Source: a virus
Length of the DNA: 33,089 nucleotides
IMG/VR virus record: IMGVR_UViG_3300008107_000204
Coordinates: 1-33,089 of that record
Direction: 5' to 3' (one strand)
The translations under genes and the position numbers were made by a program. Within the stretch, counting starts at the first letter, position 1. Each line of letters starts with the position of its first letter. Below the pieces are notes generated by a model. It was given only the letters and a program-made list of their open reading frames with translations. It did no database searches and was not told the DNA's origin. Below are positions 1 through 7,951 of this stretch, piece after piece.

Positions 1-16
1 ATTGCAAGAAAAGAAA

Positions 17-226
17 ATGGCTAAACTTACTATCCTTCCTAGACTAGGATGCGAAGGTTTAGCAGACATGCTATATAAGTATGTCAATGGTGTTTACATT
101 CCGGACCTATGGGGACCGGGTGAAGCAAAGCGTTTATGGTGCTATCGTGTAGAAGTTCGTGAGACTCAAAGTAACATGGCTTTTCGTGAAGGGCATCGTG
201 AATGGAACGAGGACTTGTTTAATTAA
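17..226 (+). CDS. small hypothetical protein
   Basis: A 69-residue soluble protein that I do not recognise, rich in Trp and charged residues (WGPGEAKRLWCYR, EWNEDLFN). I chose the ATG at 17. A TTG at 2 would add five residues, and the window edge means an upstream start cannot be excluded. It lies 12 nt before the YhhQ-like transporter, so the two are probably co-transcribed. No signal peptide or membrane segment is visible. Confidence 0.6.
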   Translation: MAKLTILPRLGCEGLADMLYKYVNGVYIPDLWGPGEAKRLWCYRVEVRETQSNMAFREGHREWNEDLFN

Positions 227-238
227 AAAGGAGAAATT

Positions 239-877
239 ATGTTAGACAAATTTTTAGAGGGAGTGGATCGTGCATTAGCATTTAAGTTAATGTTAGCCCA
301 CATTATTATCATTGCTATTAGCAATTATATTGTACAATTTAAATTTGAAATGTTTGGCGCTCCAATTGCATGGGCTGCTTTTACTTTCCCATTAGTAGTT
401 GTACTTACTGACTTGACCGTTCGTTTACTTGGTAAACAAACCGGACGTGCAGTAATTGCAATAGCGTTTATCCCAGCTATCATTGTATCAATGGTAGTAG
501 TTAAAATGGGTGGTGCACCTGATTCAGTAGCATTTCGTATTGGATTAGGTTCAGGTGTTGCTTACTTGTTAAGTAACTTACTTGATGTTTATGTATTTCA
601 GTATATCAGAGAAAAGTATGCAACGTGGTGGTATGCTCCTGCTATTAGTGCAGTAGTGTCAACATTCCTTGATACTTATGTATTCTTCTTTACAGCGTTT
701 GCATATGGTGCTAATGAGTTTATGGCTAATAATTGGCATATTGTTGCGACTAACAATTCAATCAGTAAAGTACTTGTAAGTTTGTTAGTCATTCTACCCG
801 CTTATGGTGTATTGTTAAATCAGTTGCAAAAGAAATTGGCAAGTGATGAAGAAAACATTGTTAAGAGTAGTAACTAA
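239..877 (+). CDS. yhhQ: YhhQ/VUT-family queuosine precursor transporter
   Basis: A 212-residue polytopic inner-membrane protein matching the YhhQ (DUF165/VUT) family, which takes up queuosine precursors (preQ0/preQ1) in E. coli. Family signatures visible in order: SNYIVQF (about 27-33), AFTFP and DLTVRLLGK (about 46-66), DVYVF (about 120), WWYAP followed by DTYVFFFTAFAYG (about 137-160), and the C-terminal PAYGVLLN (about 195). Length is close to bacterial homologues and the hydrophobic segments fit about six helices. A good ribosome binding site (AAGGAGAAATT) precedes the ATG. It is followed closely by a small membrane protein and then a QueE-like enzyme, which points to 7-deazaguanine metabolism. 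Family assignment is strong; its use by the phage (tRNA queuosine or DNA modification) is inference. Confidence 0.9.
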   Translation: MLDKFLEGVDRALAFKLMLAHIIIIAISNYIVQFKFEMFGAPIAWAAFTFPLVVVLTDLTVRLLGKQTGRAVIAIAFIPAIIVSMVVVKMGGAPDSVAFRIGLGSGVAYLLSNLLDVYVFQYIREKYATWWYAPAISAVVSTFLDTYVFFFTAFAYGANEFMANNWHIVATNNSISKVLVSLLVILPAYGVLLNQLQKKLASDEENIVKSSN

Positions 878-1028
878 AATTTGGCGAATATGGGCAAAAG
901 CCCTAGGTGAGAAAGCAGGTAATACGGATCAAGAAGCTGACCGTATTGCTTGCATTCGTACCATAATTGTGCTAATATATGTTATCACAAACTTTTTTAT
1001 TGTTGCAGGTGTAATACATCATTGGTGA
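846..1028 (+). CDS. small membrane protein, T4-like phage type
   Basis: A 60-residue protein with a basic/amphipathic N-terminus (MKKTLLRVVTKIW), a polar middle (NTDQEADRIACIRT) and one hydrophobic segment at about 40-57. This layout resembles a small protein common in T4-like cyanophages, judged from memory of the pattern. I chose the ATG at 846; the GTG at 843 is directly upstream. It overlaps the transporter gene by 32 nt and precedes the QueE-like gene by 3 nt, so it sits inside that operon. Function unknown. Confidence 0.75.
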   Translation: MKKTLLRVVTKIWRIWAKALGEKAGNTDQEADRIACIRTIIVLIYVITNFFIVAGVIHHW

Positions 1029-1031
1029 AAC

Positions 1032-1880
1032 ATGACAGATATTAAGATTTCAGAATTATTTTATAGTATACAAGGCGAAGGTCGTTATATGGGTGTACCT
1101 AGTGTGTTCTTACGAACATTCGGGTGTAATTTTAAATGCCAGGGCTTTGGTATGCCTAAAGGCGAATTAAGTAAAGAAGTAGAGGATGTTGCTAGTAGAG
1201 TTCATTATTACACTGATTACAAACAGTTACCGCTTGTTAGTACTGGCTGCGACAGCTATGCGTCTTGGGACCCTCGTTTCAAACATCTTAGTCCTTATCG
1301 CACTACCGATGATATTGTTGGTAGCATTATTGATGTACTTCCTCATGGTCGTTGGTTGGATGAACATCTTGTTATCACTGGCGGTGAACCTCTTCTCGGT
1401 TGGCAAAAATCATATCCAGAACTACTTTCGCACGAAAAAATGAGACCACTCAAAGAACTAACAATTGAGACAAATGGTACACAAATGTTATATCCAGAAG
1501 TTAAAAGCTATCTAAGTGATTGGAAAAGAAACAGAGAAAAGAATTGTATTACATTTAGTGTAAGTCCAAAACTTAGTATCAGCGGTGAGAGTTGGGAAGA
1601 TGCAATTAAGTCAGAGGTTATACATGATTACGGTGAAGTAGGATTTGTATATCTTAAGTTTGTGATTGCTACAAAAGAAGATGCCGAAGAGGCGGAGGAA
1701 GCAGTCAATGAATATCGTAAGAGGGCTTTTCGTGGTCCTGTTTATCTCATGCCTTGCGGTGGGGTTGAGCGGGTGTACAATCTTAATAATAGAAATGTGG
1801 CGGAACTTGCAATGCGAAAAGGCTGGCGATACTCAGACCGACTCCAAGTCCCATTGTTCAAAAATGAGTGGGGAACATAA
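1032..1880 (+). CDS. queE: QueE-like 7-carboxy-7-deazaguanine synthase (radical SAM)
   Basis: A 282-residue radical SAM protein. The N-terminus (FYSIQGEGRYMGVPSVFLR), ITGGEPLLG (about 115-123) and IETNG are QueE hallmarks. QueE converts 6-carboxy-tetrahydropterin to 7-carboxy-7-deazaguanine, the precursor of preQ0 and of queuosine, archaeosine and phage 7-deazaguanine DNA bases. The cluster cysteines are unusual. C32 and C36 lie in GCNFKCQGFG, but the third, normally two residues further on, is C73 in STGCDSYASW, after an insertion of about 34 residues. Similar 'GFGMPKGE...GCDSY' inserts are, as I recall, typical of phage homologues, so I read this as a functional variant and not a decayed gene. 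It ends in TAATG overlap with the next gene. Confidence 0.88.
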   Translation: MTDIKISELFYSIQGEGRYMGVPSVFLRTFGCNFKCQGFGMPKGELSKEVEDVASRVHYYTDYKQLPLVSTGCDSYASWDPRFKHLSPYRTTDDIVGSIIDVLPHGRWLDEHLVITGGEPLLGWQKSYPELLSHEKMRPLKELTIETNGTQMLYPEVKSYLSDWKRNREKNCITFSVSPKLSISGESWEDAIKSEVIHDYGEVGFVYLKFVIATKEDAEEAEEAVNEYRKRAFRGPVYLMPCGGVERVYNLNNRNVAELAMRKGWRYSDRLQVPLFKNEWGT

Positions 1881-2083
1881 TGATAGAAACAAAAACTAGA
1901 ACTATTGTTAGGATGCTTACATATAGGTTAACTGCATGGTTATTCACAATCTTTTGGACATACTTGTTTACTGGTAATTTAACTAATGCTACTGGATTTG
2001 CAACCGCACTTCACATATTGCTAAGTGTTGATTACTACATACATGAGCGTATTTGGTTAAAAGTAAAATGGGGTCTAAATTGA
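1880..2083 (+). CDS. DUF2061-like small membrane protein
   Basis: A 67-residue protein with the DUF2061 pattern: a basic N-terminus (TKTRTIVRMLTYRLTAW), a hydrophobic segment, TGNLTNATGFATALHI, and the terminal YYIHERIWLKVKWG (the family ends in Y-x-HERIW). Two membrane segments are likely. The start at ATG 1880 overlaps the queE stop (TAATG), preferred over an upstream in-frame codon. The stop overlaps the next ATG (TGATG). The biochemical function of this family is not known. Confidence 0.82.
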   Translation: MIETKTRTIVRMLTYRLTAWLFTIFWTYLFTGNLTNATGFATALHILLSVDYYIHERIWLKVKWGLN

Positions 2084-2319
2084 TGGGTATAACATATTCA
2101 AATCCAAGTGTAGGTAAAGACGATTGGTTTTATCGCCGTTGCGTTGGATGGGAATTTAAATTTGTGTGGTGGCCAACTCAGTGCTATATAACAGGTAGAA
2201 AAATGTGGCTAGAGTATGCTTATCGAGGAACCAGTGTATTAACGGGGCCAGGTGATTCAATTATAGAGCATCGTTGGCATCACAAACATGAACATTTAAT
2301 TTGGAAACTAAAACAATGA
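2083..2319 (+). CDS. hypothetical Trp-rich protein
   Basis: A 78-residue protein with many aromatic residues (DDWFYRRCVGWEFKFVWWPTQCY) and a His-rich end (HRWHHKHEHLIWKL). I do not recognise the family. The start is set by the TGATG overlap with the preceding stop. The 3' end overlaps the glycosyltransferase start by ATGA, so the genes are translationally coupled. The hydrophobic stretches are too short and mixed for a confident membrane call. Confidence 0.65.
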   Translation: MGITYSNPSVGKDDWFYRRCVGWEFKFVWWPTQCYITGRKMWLEYAYRGTSVLTGPGDSIIEHRWHHKHEHLIWKLKQ

Positions 2320-3665
2320 AATTATATAACAAACGAATTGCATTTTTAATTAGCGACCAACACTTTATCCCACATGGTGGCATTGGTTCATTTGCTAAAG
2401 GCTTCACAGAGATGTGTGGGCGTATCAATTGGAAAGTTGATATCATCTTAGACAAAGCACCTACTAATTTATTTAGCGATTTAATTAGTGGGTTAGGTGC
2501 AAATATTATTTACCCAACTGATCCACTTAAGTACACAGACCATACAGGTACATTTGCATTTAGTGATACAATCAACTTTGAAAAGATTATCAACTTTCGC
2601 AAATCATTGTTAAAGGCGTTTGAAACAAATATCTATGATATGATTGTGTGTAATACGCAGGAAGCAATGACTGCGGCGTATGCCATGACTGTCAACAAGT
2701 ATATTCCGGTAGTATTCTATACACATTTACATAGTATGATTTTTCGTGAAAGTCAAGGCAGTGATGTGTTTTTGGATAGTTATCATAACTTCTATAACAA
2801 GCATATGGAGTTTACTGATATCATCATTGGTACACAAAGTAAAAAGAACATAGATGAATTAACTAAGTTTGGTGCAACTAACTGTGCATTATTGCGTATG
2901 CCAATGAGTGAGCGAGGATTACTTGAATCTTATACAGGACCTCGTAAAGGTGTGTTGTTTATTGGTAGATGGGAAGAGGGTAAAAATCCTGACGCATATA
3001 TTCGTGCAATGAAAGAATGTCAATTACCTTGCAAAGTTATGACTAATAGCAACGGTGAAAAGAAATTTATCAAAGCATTTGAAGAAGCTGGTATAACTGA
3101 TTACGAAATTAAAGCAGGTATCACTGGTCAAGAAAAGGTTGACTTTATTAAAGGATGTAGTGTATTCTTTATGCCTAGCTTGCGTGAGAACTATCCGTTT
3201 GCATTCTTAGAATGTTTAGGTCATATGCAAACTGTGGTGTTAGATTCACAAGATTGGTCAGATAATTTTAGAGATGACTTTTTTCATAAGGTAAATATCA
3301 AAGATGCCAGTACTCGCATTAAACAAATATACGGAACCAATCAGTCAGAAGGTGCATTGGTTTATATTCGTATGTTAGATGAACTAGTGGCTGAAGGGTG
3401 GATACAGTTTTTAGATAACTTTGTCGGCAAGCAGAGCAATACAAATTCTGCCAAGATTAACACATATGAAACAATAAAGTATAGTGATTACATCAAAGAT
3501 TTAAAGCGTAGTCATTTGGCACGTGAAGATTTTGAATCCGTATTAGCGAATAGATACAAATTTATCAATGTATGGTATACTGATGATAATTCTTACCTAA
3601 GTAAAGACCCAAGTTTTAAACCAAAAGAAGAGGAAGTAGGCGCAAGTCTATTTGAATTTATATGA
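2316..3665 (+). CDS. GT-B fold glycosyltransferase (GT4-like)
   Basis: A 449-residue protein with the architecture of retaining GT4-type glycosyltransferases. The N-terminal glycine loop is HGGIGSFAKGF (about 20-30). A Rossmann-like second half begins at GVLFIGRWEEGKNPD (about 212), and the donor-binding segment SVFFMPSLRENYPFAFLEC (about 282-300) contains the E-x7-E-like pattern. It would transfer a nucleotide-activated sugar; acceptor unknown. It overlaps the sugar epimerase gene by 4 nt (ATGA), suggesting a two-gene unit that makes and transfers a modified sugar, perhaps to phage DNA, virion protein or host surface glycan. The start at ATG 2316 overlaps the previous stop. The last ~100 residues carry no motif I recognise. 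Confidence 0.82.
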   Translation: MKLYNKRIAFLISDQHFIPHGGIGSFAKGFTEMCGRINWKVDIILDKAPTNLFSDLISGLGANIIYPTDPLKYTDHTGTFAFSDTINFEKIINFRKSLLKAFETNIYDMIVCNTQEAMTAAYAMTVNKYIPVVFYTHLHSMIFRESQGSDVFLDSYHNFYNKHMEFTDIIIGTQSKKNIDELTKFGATNCALLRMPMSERGLLESYTGPRKGVLFIGRWEEGKNPDAYIRAMKECQLPCKVMTNSNGEKKFIKAFEEAGITDYEIKAGITGQEKVDFIKGCSVFFMPSLRENYPFAFLECLGHMQTVVLDSQDWSDNFRDDFFHKVNIKDASTRIKQIYGTNQSEGALVYIRMLDELVAEGWIQFLDNFVGKQSNTNSAKINTYETIKYSDYIKDLKRSHLAREDFESVLANRYKFINVWYTDDNSYLSKDPSFKPKEEEVGASLFEFI

Positions 3666-4495
3666 AGAAAATTTTAATCACAGGTAACTCAGGCTACATC
3701 GGTAGTCATCTAACTAAATTGTTAGAGGATACGTATGAGTTATACGGGTTAGACACAATGAACCCTAGAGTAGATATCAAACATTTTATTAATTGTGATA
3801 TCAGAACTATGCATTACCTTCAAGGAGAGTATGATGCAGTAATACATTTGGCTGCACTAGTAAATGTAGGTGAGAGTGAGAAGATGCCTAGTAACTACTA
3901 TATGACCAATCTAACAGGAACTCTCAATGTATTGAATGGTATCAAGACAAAGAATTTTATATTTGCAAGTACTGGTGCCGCAGAGTATTGTCAAAGTGCA
4001 TATGGCACAAGTAAGAAAGCAGCCGAAGATTGTGTTCGTGAATACTGTACAAAAAACAATGTGCCCTATACTATCTTTAGATTTTACAATGTGATTGGTA
4101 GTACTGTAGTAGAACCTACTAATCCAGATGGATTATTCTATAATTTGATTCGTGCTATTCGTACCAAAGAATTTACTATATTTGGTAATGACTATGATAC
4201 AGTTGATGGCACTTGTGTGCGTGATTATGTTCATGTTATGGAAATATGCGAAGCACTAAAATTAGCGATTGAGCAACCTTCCAATGACATGGAATGCTTA
4301 GGACACGGAGTAGGACACACTGTAGGTGAGATTGTAAATCTATTTAGGGAAGTAAATGATATCAAAAACATTGACTTATTGACCAAAATAGGACCACGCA
4401 GACAGGGTGATTTGCCCATAAGTGTTTTAGGCAATCCTAGTTCCTACATGAAAAAGATGTATGAATTCAGAGACTTATTAAAAGTTGACAAATAA
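3662..4495 (+). CDS. NAD-dependent nucleotide-sugar epimerase/dehydratase (extended SDR)
   Basis: A 277-residue extended short-chain dehydrogenase of the GalE/RmlB type. The Rossmann NAD loop GNSGYIG is at 8-14, VIHLAALV at about 60-67, the catalytic Ser/Thr in FASTGA (about 101-106) and the Y-x3-K pair Y114/K118 in SAYGTSKK. YNVIG and the RDYVHVMEICEAL segment are typical of UDP-sugar epimerases. It is slightly shorter than GalE (about 330 residues). Coupled to the upstream glycosyltransferase by ATGA overlap, so it probably supplies that enzyme's sugar donor. The exact substrate cannot be read from sequence. Confidence 0.87.
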   Translation: MKKILITGNSGYIGSHLTKLLEDTYELYGLDTMNPRVDIKHFINCDIRTMHYLQGEYDAVIHLAALVNVGESEKMPSNYYMTNLTGTLNVLNGIKTKNFIFASTGAAEYCQSAYGTSKKAAEDCVREYCTKNNVPYTIFRFYNVIGSTVVEPTNPDGLFYNLIRAIRTKEFTIFGNDYDTVDGTCVRDYVHVMEICEALKLAIEQPSNDMECLGHGVGHTVGEIVNLFREVNDIKNIDLLTKIGPRRQGDLPISVLGNPSSYMKKMYEFRDLLKVDK

Positions 4496-4513
4496 TCAAT
4501 TATCTGCTACACT
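4485..4513 (+). promoter_or_regulatory. sigma70-like promoter of the UV endonuclease gene (leaderless)
   Basis: TTGACA (4485-4490), 17-nt spacer, TACACT (4508-4513), lying across the end of the epimerase gene. The predicted +1 falls at about 4520-4521, the A of the ATG, so the mRNA would be leaderless. No Shine-Dalgarno is visible. Confidence 0.6.
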
Positions 4514-4520
4514 CTTGTAC

Positions 4521-5546
4521 ATGACTACACCTATCAAACGCATCGGCTTTGCGTGTAAATTTGCCGAAATCAACAAGAAGGGCGAGATCGCCAGTGTCGA
4601 GGGTCTTAACACTGGGGGTACCACTATGGCATGGGCTAAACGCAATAAGCGTAATCTTGTAGAGGAAAAGATTATTGATGTTGCTAAGAAAAACATTCTT
4701 AATACCCATGCACTAATTAAGAAAGTAGCAAGTCTACCCGAACCATTGCGTATGTTGCGTATCACTAGTGATATGTTAAGTTTTTACACACATGAGGATT
4801 ACACTGAATTCTGGCAATCCACCGACGTTCAAAATCAGCTTGCACATTGGTTTGCCCCATTGGGTAAGACTGCTAGGGAAAACAATGTACGACTAAGTTT
4901 TCACCCAGATCAATTCGTAGTATTAGCAAGTGATCGTCCAGAAGTAGTAAATAAGAGTATAGAAGAATTTGAATATCATTGTGACATGGCTCGCTGGATG
5001 GGATATGGTCAGAAATTTCAAGACATTAAAATTAATGTACATATCTCTGGTCGTGCTGGCCCCGATGGTATCAGAAAAGCCTATGAAAGACTCTCGCCGG
5101 AAGCGAGAAACACACTTACAATTGAAAACGAGGAGATTACACATGGTTTACACACAGTTCTTGAAATTGCAGATTTGGTTCCAATCGTATTGGACATTCA
5201 TCATCACTGGGTTAACAGTGGAGAATATATTGACCCGAATGATGACCGCGTTAAAATGGTCATTGATAGTTGGAGGGGGAATCGGCCTACTATGCATTAT
5301 TCCGTCAGTCGTGATGATGTACTTACAGGCCATTCCAGATCATGTCGCCCCGCTCTTATTCCGTTGATAGAGAGTGGTCACAATAAGCAAAAACTACGTG
5401 CCCATAGTGACTTCTATTGGAATGACGCAGTAAATGATTGGGCATTGACATTCTTAGATAACTTTGATATAATGTGCGAATCGAAGGCAAAGAATCTTGC
5501 CAGCTTTAAATTATACGAGAAAGCAAAAGAAAATGGGTATATTTGA
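4521..5546 (+). CDS. uvsE: UV damage endonuclease (UvsE/UVDE family)
   Basis: A 341-residue TIM-barrel endonuclease of the UVDE/UvsE family, which nicks DNA directly 5' of UV photoproducts and some other lesions. Visible motifs: IGFACKFAEI near the N-terminus, RLSFHPDQFVVLAS (about 121-134), NVHISGR, LTIENEE and VLDIHHHW (about 222-229). The His/Asp/Glu residues are those that bind the metal ions in this family. Length matches bacterial enzymes (about 300-350). I chose ATG 4521 because it sits at the predicted transcription start of a consensus promoter; an upstream TTG at 4485 lies inside the -35 element. It overlaps the next gene by 14 nt. Confidence 0.92.
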   Translation: MTTPIKRIGFACKFAEINKKGEIASVEGLNTGGTTMAWAKRNKRNLVEEKIIDVAKKNILNTHALIKKVASLPEPLRMLRITSDMLSFYTHEDYTEFWQSTDVQNQLAHWFAPLGKTARENNVRLSFHPDQFVVLASDRPEVVNKSIEEFEYHCDMARWMGYGQKFQDIKINVHISGRAGPDGIRKAYERLSPEARNTLTIENEEITHGLHTVLEIADLVPIVLDIHHHWVNSGEYIDPNDDRVKMVIDSWRGNRPTMHYSVSRDDVLTGHSRSCRPALIPLIESGHNKQKLRAHSDFYWNDAVNDWALTFLDNFDIMCESKAKNLASFKLYEKAKENGYI

Positions 5547-5994
5547 TAGATTTAAAAAGAAGCCAGTAGAACAGGTAGTAGAGTCTGTTCAGGTTTTACC
5601 TGAGCCAACGGCAACTCCAAAAATGCCTAAGGTAAAGAAACCACGCAAGCCCAGAGTAAAGAAACCTACTGTAGAATTGTCTGCTAAAGAAAAGGCTACA
5701 CAAGCAGGAGAGCCCTATGTTGCTGTAGTTAGTATGGAACTTGATCCTGGAAATATCAATGCAGGCGCATTTGAGTTGGATTGGAATGACAAATTCATTC
5801 TCAATTTGATAAGAGCGGGTTATAAAATGCGTGATGATGATACCGACACTATGATAGTCGATAGATGGTGGACTGCAATTTGCAGGAATATTGCTTTAGA
5901 AGTATATGAACAGGCCCAAGCTGATCCCTTAAACCGAGACATTCGTCCTGTGCAACAACGGGATCTAGGAAATGGGCGCACAGAGGTTAGTTAA
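5533..5994 (+). CDS. conserved T4-like phage protein, basic N-terminus
   Basis: A 153-residue protein starting MGIFDRFKKKP. A Pro/Lys-rich linker (about 30-55, KVKKPRKPRVKKP) is followed by a compact C-terminal domain with GAFELDWNDKF, IRAGYK and DRWWTAICRNIA. That C-terminal pattern resembles a hypothetical protein of T4-like cyanophages (recognised from memory). The basic linker suggests nucleic-acid or virion contact, but this is inference. It overlaps the UV endonuclease gene by 14 nt in another frame. A 106-nt gap holding a promoter follows. Confidence 0.75.
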   Translation: MGIFDRFKKKPVEQVVESVQVLPEPTATPKMPKVKKPRKPRVKKPTVELSAKEKATQAGEPYVAVVSMELDPGNINAGAFELDWNDKFILNLIRAGYKMRDDDTDTMIVDRWWTAICRNIALEVYEQAQADPLNRDIRPVQQRDLGNGRTEVS

Positions 5995-6038
5995 TTAACT
6001 TATTAACATTAAAACAAACAAAAGTATTAAGTTTTTGG

Positions 6039-6067
6039 TTGACTTAATATCTGTAGTCGTGTATACT
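6039..6067 (+). promoter_or_regulatory. sigma70-like promoter of the helicase gene
   Basis: TTGACT (6039-6044), 17-nt spacer, TATACT (6062-6067), about 33 nt upstream of the ATG at 6101. It sits in the only gap between the preceding gene and the helicase. Confidence 0.7.
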
Positions 6068-6100
6068 ACGTACTTCTTTGACTACTAAGTAAGAGCCGAT

Positions 6101-7909
6101 ATGCTTATGAAAACTAACCGTGAATTCACTTGTAAATATCCGATGGATAAAGACCAACGTGAATTTCTACATGATAATATTTTGAATTATGCTGAGTTGA
6201 TGCTTACTACAGGCAACCCTCATATGCTATTGGGTACAGCAAACACCGGCGCTGGTAAGACTTTTGTAATTAGTAACTATTTGATTCCTAGCCTTGTTCG
6301 TCTACAAATTCCGGGTGTTAAATCTTTACGTAATTTTTTAATCATTGCGCCACCGCGTGAAGTACGTGATGACATTTGGGAAACATTAGAAAACTTAGAC
6401 TACAAAACTATTGACGGTCTTACTGTTTGTGTCTATGAAGAAAAAGATTTACTAGATGTAGCGAATAGTAAAAAATCTCTCAAAGGTGATGTAAACATTT
6501 TAGTCGTGACAAATGCATGGTTTAATAAGAATCACAAAAAGATTCATAAGAACCCTAATATCAAGTTTGATTGTATTATCAATGACGAAGCGCATTATGC
6601 AAACGGTGTCCCTCATATTGATGATATGAAAGTTTCGACAGGTGCAAAAAACAATCAAGCAAAACTTACTACTTTTCATAATTTAGATGCATTGCGTGAA
6701 AATGGATCATTAGTGATTCAGTTCACAGCTACCCCAACCGTGAGTCAGACTGGTGTTACATATCACGGTAGTATGACTTACTGGCCACTACCAGTAATGC
6801 CGTTTAACCCATTGACTATGCCGTTTGTGCATTTCTTGCCATCAACATTAGACAACAGTTATAGTACTATTTTTTCTTGGTATAAAAATCATGTTAATGT
6901 AATTAAAGATTTGCAAAATTCAATTACACAAGAAACATGGGATTTAGTTACTACAAATAGTCCAATTCGTAAGATGATGCCAGCAGTTTCGATCCGTGTC
7001 GGTAATGTCAACGCAAAGGAAGACCGAGCAAAAACATGGGATGACTTGGAAACTACAGTTCGTAATGATTGTACCAAAGAAAATTGGGACTTGGTTGACT
7101 TAATTGATACTTTAGAGTATGATGGTGTTTACACTAAAAATACGCTTGATGCTATTAAAATGGCTAACAGTCCAGAAAAAGAAAATCGCCCAACAGTTTT
7201 TGTCGTTAAGAATAAATTTATGATGGGTGCCAACTTGCCTCGTTTAGCAGTATCAGGTGTTGTTCGTAATCCAAGTCAACAATTAGTGGAAAACAATTGG
7301 GTTCAGTTTTATGCACGTACAAGTCGTTTACCTTACTTCCGCAATCACGAAGATGCCCGTAATTATATTTACAGCCTGCCAATCAATCATCAACAAAAAT
7401 ATTTCCTGTGTTTGTTGTATGTATATATGAGCAGTGCAGTATGTATCGTATTGACTGAAAGTACCTTGTTATCCGAAAAAGTTGTCAAAGCATACAGTGA
7501 TGGCAAATGGACAGTTCAAAAAGGTCTTAGTTATTTCTTAGACAACTTGAAGACAGGTTACTATAATACTGAGCAATTTGGAAGCAGTATTCGTGCAAAT
7601 CGTAGGTTCGATGACTATATTAAATCTGAATATTGCACAGGGTGTCCTACTGGAACAAATGGATTACCTAATTGCTTAATGAATCATTATGCGGTTTATT
7701 GTCAAAATTACGGTGATATAGACTTTGAGACATTTTTAACTGGACAATGCAACATGATTGACGGTGAGCATAAAGATGGTAACCGCTACAATAACTCAGT
7801 AGAAAATAGAGTCGGGGTTTGTTCTAACGTCCATCGTATTAAAACTTTCTTACACAAAGACCACTTGACTAGATATGTAAATGGGCAGCCTGGCGTTGAC
7901 AAAATCTAA
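6101..7909 (+). CDS. SF2 DEAH-type helicase/ATPase
   Basis: A 602-residue superfamily 2 helicase. Walker A (motif I) GTANTGAGKT is at about 45-54, LIIAPPREV (motif Ia) at about 80-88, NDEAH (motif II) at about 161-165 and FTATPT (motif III) at about 209-214. The second RecA domain contains FMMGANLPRLAVSGVV and, where motif VI should be, NNWVQFYARTSRLPYF, which is Q..AR..R-like but lacks the usual glycine. The C-terminal ~100 residues hold a Cys-rich patch (CTGCPTG, NCLMNH, YCQNY) that could bind zinc. It could also be read as the helicase part of a restriction-like enzyme, but no nuclease motif is visible. The start is ATG 6101 or ATG 6107. It has its own promoter. Confidence 0.85.
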   Translation: MLMKTNREFTCKYPMDKDQREFLHDNILNYAELMLTTGNPHMLLGTANTGAGKTFVISNYLIPSLVRLQIPGVKSLRNFLIIAPPREVRDDIWETLENLDYKTIDGLTVCVYEEKDLLDVANSKKSLKGDVNILVVTNAWFNKNHKKIHKNPNIKFDCIINDEAHYANGVPHIDDMKVSTGAKNNQAKLTTFHNLDALRENGSLVIQFTATPTVSQTGVTYHGSMTYWPLPVMPFNPLTMPFVHFLPSTLDNSYSTIFSWYKNHVNVIKDLQNSITQETWDLVTTNSPIRKMMPAVSIRVGNVNAKEDRAKTWDDLETTVRNDCTKENWDLVDLIDTLEYDGVYTKNTLDAIKMANSPEKENRPTVFVVKNKFMMGANLPRLAVSGVVRNPSQQLVENNWVQFYARTSRLPYFRNHEDARNYIYSLPINHQQKYFLCLLYVYMSSAVCIVLTESTLLSEKVVKAYSDGKWTVQKGLSYFLDNLKTGYYNTEQFGSSIRANRRFDDYIKSEYCTGCPTGTNGLPNCLMNHYAVYCQNYGDIDFETFLTGQCNMIDGEHKDGNRYNNSVENRVGVCSNVHRIKTFLHKDHLTRYVNGQPGVDKI

Positions 7910-7917
7910 ATATACGT
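7896..7917 (+). repeat. 22-bp direct repeat, left copy
   Basis: Identical to 8352-8373 (starts TTGACAAAATCTAAATATAC). The two copies flank the HNH gene. The left copy includes the last codons and stop of the helicase. Confidence 0.9.
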
Positions 7918-7924
7918 TTATATT
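7896..7924 (+). promoter_or_regulatory. sigma70-like promoter of the HNH gene, first copy of a repeat
   Basis: TTGACA (7896-7901), 17-nt spacer, TATATT (7919-7924), overlapping the 3' end and stop codon of the helicase gene. Its first 22 bases recur exactly at 8352-8373. Confidence 0.65.
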
Positions 7925-7951
7925 TAAGGTTTAAACTTAAAAGGAATTCTA

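Noticed and set aside
6001-6038. AT-rich stretch as replication origin
   Set aside because: Only simple A/T richness; no iterated repeats or DnaA-box-like clusters seen.
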